Shown here one piece after another: positions 1 through 8,021 of a stretch of DNA of 64,000 nucleotides. Source of the DNA: Myroides fluvii (lineage in GTDB: Bacteria > Bacteroidota > Bacteroidia > Flavobacteriales > Flavobacteriaceae); contig NZ_CP039934.1 of NCBI RefSeq assembly GCF_009792295.1, positions 3,306,501 to 3,370,500 on the forward strand. Direction: 5' to 3'. The notes under the pieces are model-generated. The model was not told the origin of the DNA, searched no databases, and saw only the letters and a list, made by a program, of their open reading frames with translations. Made by a program: the position numbers and the translations under genes. The first letter of the stretch is position 1, and the number at the start of each line of letters is the position of its first letter.

Positions 1-292
1 TATCCGTTAAATCAAAGGATTGTATTTGACCATAAATGGGAGCTCCTGCTGTATTACTAGGCTCCCCATCGTCATTGGCCCGATAATAAACAGGATCGGT
101 ACCTAACTGAAAAGCATAGCACCAGTGGCGTGCATTGTAGTGCACTTTTTTAATTTGATCAAGGTATTCCTTTACTTCTTCTTCTTTTTTAATAGGAAAA
201 GCATAGCCAAAGAATTTGCTGTTTTTTTCTTTGTACAATACTTCTTCAGTGGGCTCGCTTATGGTTTTATAAAAATCTTTCTCTTCCGACAT
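1..292 (-). CDS. YigZ/IMPACT-family protein, 5' part only (runs off the left edge)
   Basis: The first ~97 codons are present; the rest lies beyond base 1. Reading the minus strand from the ATG at 290-292 gives a protein with FFGYAFPI, HYNARHWCYAF and YRANDDGEPSNTAG. These are the conserved blocks of the YigZ/IMPACT (UPF0029) N-terminal domain. The family is widespread; eukaryotic IMPACT acts in translational control, while the bacterial role is poorly defined. The ATG overlaps the ribD stop by one base (TAATG), which suggests an operon and translational coupling. Family assignment is confident from the motifs; function is not established. Confidence 0.85.
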   Translation of the reverse strand, partial: MSEEKDFYKTISEPTEEVLYKEKNSKFFGYAFPIKKEEEVKEYLDQIKKVHYNARHWCYAFQLGTDPVYYRANDDGEPSNTAGAPIYGQIQSFDLTD

Positions 293-1365
293 TATGATTG
301 GGCGTGTAAAATCTGTAATTCATTATTGGCTATCGTATAGCGCTTGGTTAAATGGCTTTTTTTCAATTGAGGCGCTGCAATTCCTTCTTTGAGTACCACA
401 TCACTACTAAAGATGCGTGCTTCATCCCACAAACCTGCAGTAATGAAGTGCTGAATCGTTTGCGTTCCGCCTTCAATAACGACGGACATAATTTGAAGTT
501 CATAGAGAATCCTGCAAATTTGTTGCACCAAATCGCGCTCAAAATCAGCGTAATAGTATCTCGTATGGGCATTGGATATCAGAGCCTTATTGGCTGTAAT
601 ACAAATAGCAGGTTCTTTCTGTTGATTGATAGCAAAGGAGGTTGGAATTTGACCTTTTCGATCCAAATAGATGCGCACTGGGTTTTTGCCATACCAACTT
701 CTCGTTGTCAACGAAGGGTTATCTTCTAAAACCGTATTGGTTCCTACTAAAAAAGCCATTTCTTCACTTCTCCATTGGTGGACTATTTGTTTGGAATAGG
801 TGTTAGACAACCACACAGGCGCTTGTTCTTCTCGTTGTAGCGGGGCAATAAAACCATCTCTACTTTCGGCCCATTTTAAAATAATATAGGGGCGTTTCTT
901 TTGATGAAAGGTAAAGAATCGTTGGTTGCTTTCTTGACAGGCCTGTTCCAAAACACCGACAACAACATCAATGCCTGCATTCCTCATCTTTTGAATGCCC
1001 ATCCCGCAAACTTTCGCAAAAGGATCTATCGTTCCAACAACAACACGAGGAATTTGCTTTGCAATAATGAGGTCACTACAAGGAGGCGTTTTGCCAAAGT
1101 GGCTGCAAGGTTCTAAACTAACGTATAGCGTACTTTCTTTTAATAAGGCTTGATCTTTTACCTGGGCAATTGCATTTACTTCTGCATGAGAACCCCCATA
1201 GGCAGCGGTAAACCCCTCTCCTATGATGTTGTCATGATAAACAATCACAGCGCCAACCGAAGGATTGGGCATCGCGGCAAAGGTTCCTTGTTTTGCTAAT
1301 TGTAAGCATCGAGAAATATAGTATTCGTCTTTTTCCAACATTGATAAAACTGTATCTTTGAACAA
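292..1365 (-). CDS. ribD: Bifunctional riboflavin biosynthesis deaminase/reductase RibD
   Basis: 357 aa, normal for RibD. It catalyses deamination and then side-chain reduction of the pyrimidine intermediate of riboflavin synthesis in the cytosol. The N-terminal cytidine-deaminase-like domain shows the zinc site: H60-A-E62, then EPCSHFGKTPPC with C87 and C96. NPSVGAVIV is also typical. The C-terminal half (from about residue 160) is the RibD_C reductase domain, with LKWAESRDG and VVIEGGTQT. The N-terminus may really begin at Met9 (1341), because MLEKDEYYISRCLQLA fits family starts. It is co-directional and overlapping with the yigZ-like gene, and divergent from prmC with a 45-bp gap. Confidence 0.95.
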   Translation of the reverse strand: MFKDTVLSMLEKDEYYISRCLQLAKQGTFAAMPNPSVGAVIVYHDNIIGEGFTAAYGGSHAEVNAIAQVKDQALLKESTLYVSLEPCSHFGKTPPCSDLIIAKQIPRVVVGTIDPFAKVCGMGIQKMRNAGIDVVVGVLEQACQESNQRFFTFHQKKRPYIILKWAESRDGFIAPLQREEQAPVWLSNTYSKQIVHQWRSEEMAFLVGTNTVLEDNPSLTTRSWYGKNPVRIYLDRKGQIPTSFAINQQKEPAICITANKALISNAHTRYYYADFERDLVQQICRILYELQIMSVVIEGGTQTIQHFITAGLWDEARIFSSDVVLKEGIAAPQLKKSHLTKRYTIANNELQILHAQS

Positions 1366-1410
1366 ATTTAATTCTTTTTAGCTAATCTCAGAGAATTTAG
1401 CTTTCAAACT

Positions 1411-2253
1411 ATGTTTATAAAATTACTTCAAGACCAGTTTATATCAAAGCTCACTCCGATTTATGACGAGGGAGAAGCCCAGCAATTGTTCCTTTTTTGT
1501 CTATCAGAATTGGAGGGAAAGACGCGTATCGATTTGGCAATGAACCCCGAGTTGACTACAGTTAAGCTAGCACAATGGCAAACGACATTAGACAAGCTCG
1601 TTCAACAAAAACCCATTCAGCATATTTTCGGAAAAGCTTATTTCTATGGGTATACTTTTGAGGTGAATGAACATACGTTGATTCCCCGTCCCGAAACAGA
1701 AGAATTAGTAGAGTGGATTATCGCTTCTGTTCCTCTCAATCAACCGATTCGCATTTTGGATATTGGAACAGGCAGTGGTTGTATTGGTCTTACCCTAGCC
1801 AAGGAATTGCCGCAGAGTCAAGTTGCGCTCTTGGATATATCTTCAGAAGCGTTGCAAGTAGCACAGCGCAATGCAAAAGCTTTGGATGTCAAGGTTGATT
1901 TTATCCAACAAGACATTTTAGCTTTAAAACAGCTCTCTTCTTCTTATGATATCATTGTTTCCAATCCACCTTATATCCGTCAATTGGAAAAAGTGGAAAT
2001 AAAGAGCAATGTCATGGAATATGAACCGCATACTGCTTTGTTTGTAGACGATAGCGATCCACTTATCTTCTACCGAAAAATTGCGGAATTAGCCGTTGAA
2101 AATTTAAAACCTCAAGGTCAATTATTTTATGAAATAAACCAATATTTAGGTCAAGAAATGCTTGAACTATTAACGACTATAGGATTCAAAAACACCGAAT
2201 TACGCCGCGACATGATGCAGAACGACCGCATGACAAAATCAGTTGTTTTGTAG
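1411..2253 (+). CDS. prmC: Peptide chain release factor N5-glutamine methyltransferase PrmC
   Basis: 280 aa, full length for PrmC/HemK. It methylates the GGQ glutamine of peptide release factors using SAM. Residues 117-125 (DIGTGSGCI) form the SAM-binding glycine loop, and N185-PPY188 is the catalytic NPPY motif that positions the glutamine amide. The N-terminal ~90 residues match the helical release-factor-binding domain, followed by the conserved IPRPETEELV. The gene is divergent from ribD and is followed by a strong hairpin terminator, so it is probably monocistronic. Confidence 0.96.
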   Translation: MFIKLLQDQFISKLTPIYDEGEAQQLFLFCLSELEGKTRIDLAMNPELTTVKLAQWQTTLDKLVQQKPIQHIFGKAYFYGYTFEVNEHTLIPRPETEELVEWIIASVPLNQPIRILDIGTGSGCIGLTLAKELPQSQVALLDISSEALQVAQRNAKALDVKVDFIQQDILALKQLSSSYDIIVSNPPYIRQLEKVEIKSNVMEYEPHTALFVDDSDPLIFYRKIAELAVENLKPQGQLFYEINQYLGQEMLELLTTIGFKNTELRRDMMQNDRMTKSVVL

Positions 2254-2318
2254 GGTGTAAATCACTGTAATTATGTGTTCTACATAATATTAATTAAAGT
2301 AAAGCTTTAAGTATAAAT

Positions 2319-2353
2319 AAGGTATAAAATCACTTCGATTTTATACCTTTTTT
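2319..2353 (+). terminator. Rho-independent terminator after prmC
   Basis: A 13-bp perfect stem (AAGGTATAAAATC / GATTTTATACCTT) with a 5-nt loop is followed by a T run. It sits between the convergent prmC and dehydrogenase genes and may serve both strands. Confidence 0.85.
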
Positions 2354-2380
2354 ACAGCGCATTAAGCTCTGTATTGATAG

Positions 2381-3277
2381 CTATTTCAAGAAATCCTTAT
2401 CTAAATACGCGGGATTAGGATAGGTATAGAATCCTTCACCAGTTCCTACACCCAGTTTATTCGTATCAATAAATTCTTTCTTTAAGTATTCTACTGTTTT
2501 AATTTTCAGTGGATCTTGCGTGGCGTCGGCCGCCATTTTATTGATATTATAGGCTGTTGTGATCCCTACAATATCCAGGATGCCAAACGGTCCTGTTGGA
2601 GCACCTGTGGCTGCCATCCAAGTTTTATCAATGGTATGCGCATCTGATACTTCATTCACTAATAAGTTGGTTGCCGCGTCCAAGAAAGGGACGAGCAGGG
2701 AGTTTAAGATATACCCCGGTTGTTCTTTGTGCAACGGCAGGGTAATCATGCCTATCGCTTTAGCAAAGGCCACAACCTGATCAAACGTCTGTGGATCCGT
2801 TTGTGGATGCCCCATAATCTCAGCTGTATTATGCGTCCATATTTCATTGGCAAAATGCAAGGCGACAAACTGTTTGGGTCTTTGGGTGGCCTCAGCAAAT
2901 TGACTGGGCAATAAGGTAGAGGAATTGGTTGCAAAAAGCGTATGTGCGGGTGCTACGGCAGCAAGCTGTTGATAAAAACTGATCTTAATTTTAAGGCTTT
3001 CCGGAACAGCCTCAATTACTAGATCAGCTGCGGCCGTAGCGATTTTTAAATCGCTCGAATACGACAAATTTGCTCTTGTTTGTTCAATTTGCGCAGGGGT
3101 TGCGCCTAGATCTGCTTTATAGCGTTCACTCAGCGGATCGAATTTAGCCTTTGCCTTTGCAATAGCTTCGTCGTTAATATCGTAAACGGTAACGTTGAAT
3201 CCGTGAAAGGCAGTTTGAAAGGCAATTTGATAGCCTAAAACGCCACTTCCAGCGACGGTAACATGTTTTATATTCAT
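2381..3277 (-). CDS. Short 3-hydroxyacyl-CoA dehydrogenase
   Basis: 298 aa, the length of stand-alone 3-hydroxybutyryl-CoA-type dehydrogenases. It would oxidise or reduce a 3-hydroxyacyl-CoA with NAD(H) in the cytosol. The N-terminal Rossmann motif is GSGVLGYQIA (residues 10-19) with the NAD ribose-binding acid at D33. S119/S120, H141 and E153 match the catalytic Ser and His-Glu pair of the family. The usual HFFNP after the catalytic His is replaced by HFANEIW, a variant that suggests a diverged substrate preference. It has its own start region 228 bp away from the thioesterase gene; no operon is evident. Confidence 0.85.
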   Translation of the reverse strand: MNIKHVTVAGSGVLGYQIAFQTAFHGFNVTVYDINDEAIAKAKAKFDPLSERYKADLGATPAQIEQTRANLSYSSDLKIATAAADLVIEAVPESLKIKISFYQQLAAVAPAHTLFATNSSTLLPSQFAEATQRPKQFVALHFANEIWTHNTAEIMGHPQTDPQTFDQVVAFAKAIGMITLPLHKEQPGYILNSLLVPFLDAATNLLVNEVSDAHTIDKTWMAATGAPTGPFGILDIVGITTAYNINKMAADATQDPLKIKTVEYLKKEFIDTNKLGVGTGEGFYTYPNPAYLDKDFLK

Positions 3278-3455
3278 AATTTTTTTGATAAAAAGGGTTG
3301 TTCCTTAAAATTACGAATACGAGATCGAATTAACTAATTTTCAAAACTAATTCTTCTTCCTTTTTGATTGCATGCCGTTTTTTCCTTCTTTCATTTTAAC
3401 TATTGAAATGGAGGACTCCCCTAGCTTTCGGTTGTTTTGTACAACTTCTAAAAAC

Positions 3456-3489
3456 AAAAAAAGCTACTGAATATACAGTAGCTTTTTTT
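3456..3489 (-). terminator. Terminator after the thioesterase gene
   Basis: The stem AAAAAAAGCTACTG / CAGTAGCTTTTTTT has a 6-nt loop and lies 16 bp beyond the stop codon of the minus-strand thioesterase gene. On the minus strand the 3' arm ends in a T run. Confidence 0.85.
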
Positions 3490-3505
3490 GTTTATTTGCA
3501 ATAAT

Positions 3506-3934
3506 CTAAAATGTTTCAATTTCATCCATTACAGGTACTGGACGTTTACTTTCGTTGATGGCAACTAAGGTAAAATTACCCGAAATTGCTTTTTCACGTC
3601 CTTCTCTATACATGCTTTCTACAAAAACATCTACCTGAACATCTAAACTTGTGCGTCCTACGCGCACTACTGTTCCGATTAATTCAACTAAAGTTCCCAC
3701 CGGAATAGGTTGATTGAAATCGATTTTATCACTGGATACAGTAACAATTGGTTTGCGGCAAAAGCGAGTAGCGGTCATAAAGGCAATTTCATCCATAATA
3801 GCTAAAACAGCTCCCCCAAACATCGTTCCGTGGTGATTGGTTTGTCCTGGGAATACCGTTCTAAAAACGTGAGTTTCAGAATCTTTAATCTTTTTTTGAA
3901 TACGCAGCTCCTTACTTGTTAATTCACCTTCCAT
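3506..3934 (-). CDS. Acyl-CoA thioesterase, hotdog fold (YciA/ACOT-like)
   Basis: 142 aa, a single hotdog domain. It probably hydrolyses acyl-CoA to free acid and CoA. The block NHHGTMFGGAVLAIMDE (about residues 33-49) is the conserved active-site segment of the YciA/cytosolic acyl-CoA hydrolase group. It is followed by a conserved strand region with VSSDKIDFNQPI and VGRTSLDVQVDV. The gene is monocistronic, with a terminator immediately downstream. Exact acyl-chain preference cannot be read from sequence. Confidence 0.9.
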   Translation of the reverse strand: MEGELTSKELRIQKKIKDSETHVFRTVFPGQTNHHGTMFGGAVLAIMDEIAFMTATRFCRKPIVTVSSDKIDFNQPIPVGTLVELIGTVVRVGRTSLDVQVDVFVESMYREGREKAISGNFTLVAINESKRPVPVMDEIETF

Positions 3935-4253
3935 AGTTTTATCTTGAACAATTAAATAATAGACTTGTTGTTTGGAAAAATACGGACTCCTGCATGGATC
4001 AATTTCAACAGTTGTGAAGGATAATCCGGATTTTCATTACTTATTTAGAACTAAAAATCCTCCATGTATAACAATTCTAAAGCATCTAGCGGGAATTGCT
4101 ATACAATCCTTAATTGATCCAATTTTGAGATTGTAAATTTCGCAACAAATATACGGAGTAAAACTATTTTTTTAGGAATTTTTCAAATAATATTTGATTT
4201 TGGCATACTCTTAACAATCTAAAGTTCAAAGTATGCCAAAATATATATTTTGT
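3935..4253. other. Intergenic region upstream of the thioesterase gene
   Basis: AT-rich, with no open frame worth reporting and no clear hairpin. It must contain the promoter of the thioesterase gene and the 3' end of the neighbouring dehydrogenase transcript. Confidence 0.5.
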
Positions 4254-5459
4254 TTATTTGCCGTCTACGTAATTTTGTAGGTAACTAAAGCGCTCTGTTA
4301 AACGACCATTTTGAGTAATGGTTGCGCGCGCTAAGATTTGATCTTTATCCTCATTGAAGAAAGCGGGAAGAATATCATCTAAGAACACGGTTCCAAAACC
4401 TTCACTTGCATCTTTAGGTAATTCACAAGGTAAATTGTCAATCGCCATCACGGTAATAGCAGCAGGATGATCAAATTCTACCTCTATATTTTTACCTGGA
4501 TGATACCCATACAAAGGGTCTGAAATTGTCGAAGCTCTTAAGGTACAGTCAATTGGACCATGGTCTACATCACAAGAAACATCTCCTACAACTTGAATTT
4601 TGTTGTCAATTGCATTTAACATGTCTTGCGTTAAGATCTTTGGTGATCCATGTTTGAAGAAATGCCCCGTAATTAGTACGTCTGTTACCTTAGTAAAGCG
4701 TTCAAAGTTACTTTCGTACTGTTCTGGATTAGCATAAAAATCAGCTTTAGTCGCCTCTACTCCATCCTTGCGTTTATAGTAATCCATCACTTCAAGTTGG
4801 GTATAAACAGGTACATCGTATTTCTGTGTCAAGAAATGCTCGATCGAAACTTTTTTGGCTTTCATTCCCTCCAAAATTTCCATAATACCGTGACTTACCT
4901 TTCCATTTCCTGTTACTGCAATTTTAATAGGAGGAAAATATTGCTTTCTCAGTTGAGCGATCAAATCCTCCGTATGAAGCATGTTTTCTGCTTTTTTCAG
5001 GGTAAATAGCTCGTATTTTAAACCAAAAGCACGCATGGTGTTATAGGCACCGACAATACCTGCATAACGTCCAAAACCGATCAATCGCTTGTTGTTTTGG
5101 TTTACAAGTGTTTCATGATCAATAAGGCGAATGTTTTTTGCTAAACAAGTTTGTAAAATATTTCTATTGTATTCTTGTTCTTTGATCGTATGAGAGAAGA
5201 AAAAATAAGTTTTGTTGGGGATTAAAGCCTCTACAGGAACCTCTTTTACACCGACTAAAACATCACAATCGGATAAATCATCACTAAGTGTAAGGTTTAG
5301 GTCAGCATACGCTTGGTCCGAAAAGATTCTGATGGGTGAAGGTTCTACGACTGCTTCTAGGGTATCATACGTTTGTAAGGCCTTTGCTAGAATTTCAGGT
5401 GTAAACACAACACGTCTATCAGGAGGACTTTTTAGTTCCTTAATAATGCCAATTTTCAT
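4254..5459 (-). CDS. Saccharopine/lysine dehydrogenase-like NAD(P)-dependent oxidoreductase
   Basis: 401 aa. Family resemblance is to the alanine dehydrogenase/saccharopine dehydrogenase (NAD+, L-lysine-forming, LYS1-like) fold. The N-terminus MKIGIIKELKSPPDRRVVFTP with its RR pair is typical of the AlaDh_PNT N-domain. KEVPVEAL and FFFSHTIKEQ correspond to the catalytic Lys and His segments. A Rossmann glycine motif, VTGNGKVSHG, lies near residue 190. The C-terminal part has GDVSCDVDHGPID and YGYHPG. The enzyme would interconvert an amino acid and a 2-oxo acid adduct with NAD(P); the precise substrate is inferred, not shown. It is monocistronic and divergent from ssrA. Confidence 0.8.
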   Translation of the reverse strand: MKIGIIKELKSPPDRRVVFTPEILAKALQTYDTLEAVVEPSPIRIFSDQAYADLNLTLSDDLSDCDVLVGVKEVPVEALIPNKTYFFFSHTIKEQEYNRNILQTCLAKNIRLIDHETLVNQNNKRLIGFGRYAGIVGAYNTMRAFGLKYELFTLKKAENMLHTEDLIAQLRKQYFPPIKIAVTGNGKVSHGIMEILEGMKAKKVSIEHFLTQKYDVPVYTQLEVMDYYKRKDGVEATKADFYANPEQYESNFERFTKVTDVLITGHFFKHGSPKILTQDMLNAIDNKIQVVGDVSCDVDHGPIDCTLRASTISDPLYGYHPGKNIEVEFDHPAAITVMAIDNLPCELPKDASEGFGTVFLDDILPAFFNEDKDQILARATITQNGRLTERFSYLQNYVDGK

Positions 5460-5565
5460 AATGTATATAATAAATTAGTTGTTTCGTTTTTTGGGAGTGG
5501 TTCTTGCAAATATAGCTGTATTTCTCTGTTATTCCAAAAAACTCAACTTTTTTCAGCGTTAAAGG

Positions 5566-5596
5566 TTGTATTGTTTATTTTAAAATTGTAATTTTG
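5566..5596 (+). promoter_or_regulatory. Probable Bacteroidota promoter of ssrA
   Basis: TTG at 5566-5568 and TAATTTTG at 5589-5596 are separated by 20 nt. This matches the Bacteroidota -33 TTG / -7 TAnnTTTG consensus. Transcription would start near 5603, giving a ~20-nt leader before the mature 5' end at 5623. Confidence 0.55.
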
Positions 5597-5622
5597 CAAT
5601 CTCTTAAAAGCTAAGACTACAA

Positions 5623-6016
5623 GGGGTCGATCGGTTTTGACAGCGAGTGGAATTAGTCAGTAAGCACGTCGAGCGTGGTTGTTTAGCTCGTAAATATCAG
5701 ACAACGAACTTTTTAAACGGCGAAAATAATTACGCTTTAGCTGCTTAATCCGAATTACAGTAGGATTGCCTTAGTTTCCACCAGGTGGAAGAGCTAGATT
5801 CTCCTTAAGAGCCTTGGTTTGTGGCGCTTTGTTGAGGGGAACCGTAAAATAAACCTAGGAAGGTTAGTGTCTCGGACATCTTCCGAAATCACAGAGGCTA
5901 AGTTAGCAGTGGTTGTTTCAAACCAAGCTGCTGATCGAAAATTTAAGTTGAAACTAAGCGTGTAGAAAGCTCTCTGATTGCTTGTTTGGACCCGAGTTCG
6001 ATTCTCGGCGACTCCA
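5623..6016 (+). ncRNA. ssrA: Transfer-messenger RNA (tmRNA)
   Basis: The gene is 394 nt. The acceptor stem pairs GGGGTCG (5623-5629) with CGACTCC near 6009-6015, plus discriminator A; CCA is not encoded. The D-like segment ATCGGTTTTGACA and the T-arm/T-loop GAGTTCGATTCTC are present. The tag frame at 5719-5748 reads GGC...TAA and encodes GENNYALAA, a Bacteroidota-type proteolysis tag. The RNA rescues stalled ribosomes with SmpB. A strong terminator follows. The last 155 nt are duplicated at 15384-15539, so its 3' end appears to have served as an integration site. Confidence 0.98.
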
Positions 6017-6027
6017 CAGAAATAAAA

Positions 6028-6062
6028 AACAACCACCTGATTATCAGGTGGTTGTTTTTTTT
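6028..6062 (+). terminator. Rho-independent terminator of ssrA
   Basis: The perfect 13-bp stem AACAACCACCTGA / TCAGGTGGTTGTT has a TTA loop followed by eight or more T. A mutated copy of the same hairpin follows the second tmRNA 3' segment near 15546-15583. Confidence 0.95.
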
Positions 6063-6207
6063 ATGGTGCTATTTGTAGACATTGTTTTTTTAAATATTCT
6101 TTTGTATACTTTTTTGTAAAAAAGAAAATCATCCTTAAAATATGAATGGTTTTACTATATTAGAAGATAATTCTAATTTATAAAAGAACTTTAATCCATA
6201 AATTATT

Positions 6208-6675
6208 ATGAAAAGCATACTTTTTACTATATTACTATCATCGCTCTTTTTTTCTTGCAATTCTAAAGAACAATCAACAAATACTTCTACAGAATCTAAT
6301 AATGTTTTCTTAGAACATAGAACTAAAGAAGAAATATTAAATGCAGAAATAAAAGAGGTTTATTCATTATTGAATCAACCAATAAAAAGCAATGGAGATT
6401 TTTATTTTGATTCAGGCTCAGCTTCTGCAGGTAGAATAGCAGGTAATTTAAAAGACGTTGATATCACTATTGAATACCTACCTGAACAACCTGGATGCGC
6501 AGATATTTGTCCTGAAATGGCAATAATAAGTTTTAAATGTAAATTTAATAATAACTGTCTAATCGACCCCGCTTTTCCTGAACTTGAGAGAAATAGCGGA
6601 ATAACAACAATTGTCGATTTAGAGATAGCAAGCAAAGTTTTTGATTTGTTAAATAGAATTAAAAGCAAACTATAA
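6208..6675 (+). CDS. Hypothetical small lipoprotein
   Basis: 155 aa. The N-terminus MKSILFTILLSSLFFSC is a classic lipoprotein signal with Cys17, so the product should be lipid-anchored in the envelope. The mature part is acidic, with a CADIC...C...C cluster in the middle (four cysteines) that could form disulfides. I do not recognise the family. It is the first gene of the ssrA-bounded island and stands alone on the plus strand, with no partner gene close by. An immunity or envelope role is possible but unsupported. Confidence 0.65.
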   Translation: MKSILFTILLSSLFFSCNSKEQSTNTSTESNNVFLEHRTKEEILNAEIKEVYSLLNQPIKSNGDFYFDSGSASAGRIAGNLKDVDITIEYLPEQPGCADICPEMAIISFKCKFNNNCLIDPAFPELERNSGITTIVDLEIASKVFDLLNRIKSKL

Positions 6676-7107
6676 CCTAAAATTCTGCTTGGTATGAGCG
6701 TCATTATCCATTTTTTAAAGATCCCTTTTTATTTTGCCAAATATTCTTGGTAATTTCAACTTTTTGCCCCCTCTACCCTTTCGTTAAGATTTGCTTTTTT
6801 ACAAATTTTCTTGATAAAACGTTGTGTTTTTGATCAGATATTTCACGAGGAAACTTGCCTTCTCTTTTATCTAGGATATTATAAAACTAAAATTTGTTGA
6901 TGGAAATCTAGTACATAAATATTTCCTTTTCAGAAAAAGCGGGTAAATGAAAATATGCCAGTATAGGTAATGAAATATTTATCTCAAAAGATATTGATGC
7001 ATTTAAAGTTAAGAATCATATTAAAAATAATATAGGAAAAAAAATTAGAAGTTGGATATACTCTTAAAATCCGAAGCTAACAAAGAATAGCTGTATTTTA
7101 GTAAAAT
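6676..7107. other. Gene-poor stretch with a possible coding relic
   Basis: There is no intact gene. A plus-strand open frame from about 6951 to the stop at 7065-7067 (39 codons, no start codon, ending RSWIYS) reads like the C-terminal tail of a lost protein; family unknown. The rest is AT-rich with no clear signal. Confidence 0.35.
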
Positions 7108-7491
7108 TCACTTCATTCTTATCCATTTTTTTATATATTTTCTTGTTTCTTTCGCCTCAACAAGCTGTATACAACTCCAGCAGGTCATAGTAGCAAGGGA
7201 ATCATGACTTCCTTCTTGTGGAATTCCTCGATATTCTATTATTTTATTTTTATAATACGTATTTAAACTATCTATTACCTGTAAAGGCAAATTCGTCATT
7301 TGTATATAATAACTACCTGAATAATCTTTATTATAGGGAGCGTTTTCATTACTCTCTATACTGTTGTATTCTCTTGTAATACAATAATATAACAAATACC
7401 CCTGAGCTTCCTTAAAATTTGTTTTTTTTTGAGCAAACAAATTGAAAGAACACAAAAAAACTATTGCTGCTATTTTTAACTGATTTCCCAT
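7108..7491 (-). CDS. Secreted protein resembling the T6SS amidase immunity family Tai4
   Basis: 127 aa with an N-terminal signal peptide (about residues 1-20, ending LFAQ), so periplasmic. The mature sequence has a two-cysteine MTCWSC segment and a helical layout like Tai4, the periplasmic immunity proteins that block Tae4 peptidoglycan amidases. The similarity I see is weak, so the assignment rests mostly on context. The ATG overlaps by 16 bp the stop of a recognisable Tae4-like toxin frame (7476-7803), the usual arrangement for an effector followed by its immunity gene. If correct, it is now an orphan immunity gene, because the toxin is broken. Confidence 0.55.
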   Translation of the reverse strand: MGNQLKIAAIVFLCSFNLFAQKKTNFKEAQGYLLYYCITREYNSIESNENAPYNKDYSGSYYIQMTNLPLQVIDSLNTYYKNKIIEYRGIPQEGSHDSLATMTCWSCIQLVEAKETRKYIKKWIRMK

Positions 7492-7803
7492 AATCTTATT
7501 TTTGTAGTCTTAATCGTTTTTCCTCCTTGTGCGTAATTCATACTAAAATAATATCGATCAGAATTAGGATCATTATGCCTTAAATCAACTCCTACATTAG
7601 CTCCGTCCCAAAGTGTAAGATGTCCTGTTCCATTACTCCATCCAGACACATAGACACATCAAAGATAATAATTCCCTTTTTGTCTTTAAAACTATGTACT
7701 GCATCGATGCCCCCACCTTCCTTAATTAAAGGAAATCTATCTTCAAGTATTCCTACTAAATACTTCGTTAAATCTAAAAATCTATTCAATAACACCAACT
7801 TAA
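7476..7803 (-). pseudogene. Tae4-like T6SS amidase effector, truncated and frameshifted
   Basis: This is the C-terminal half of a peptidoglycan amidase effector. One frame encodes GGGIDAVHSFKDKKGIIIFDVS; the adjacent frame continues GWSNGTGHLTLWDGANV to the stop at 7476-7478. The Gly-His...Leu-Trp-Asp-Gly block is the conserved C-terminal His region of the Tae4 family (established family knowledge). The frames are separated by an 8-bp tandem duplication (AGACACAT twice on the plus strand, 7644-7659). Removing one copy restores a continuous reading frame. The N-terminal half with the catalytic Cys is missing: a stop lies just upstream of about 7803 and I find no Cys-containing remnant. Confidence 0.65.
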
Positions 7804-7969
7804 CTTATTTCAGTTCAGTTAGTTCAGCCAAATTATCGGGTGTAATCTAACTATCGGGCTACTTCTATTTTCAATGAAAATCAAGTTTTGTTTGTCTGTT
7901 CTATTGGTTTTCCTTTAGGAATATTTCTTTTGCTCTGTGGTTCCCTTATACAATCAAAAACAAAGAATT

Positions 7970-8003
7970 AAAAAACCAAGTACAAAGGTATACTTGGTTT
8001 TTT
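7970..8003 (-). terminator. Hairpin terminator, probably bidirectional
   Basis: AAAAAACCAAGTA / TACTTGGTTTTTT form a 13-bp perfect stem with an 8-nt loop. It lies 19 bp beyond the stop of the minus-strand gene at 8022-9086. Confidence 0.8.
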
Positions 8004-8021
8004 AGTCTAAATCAAATAGGG

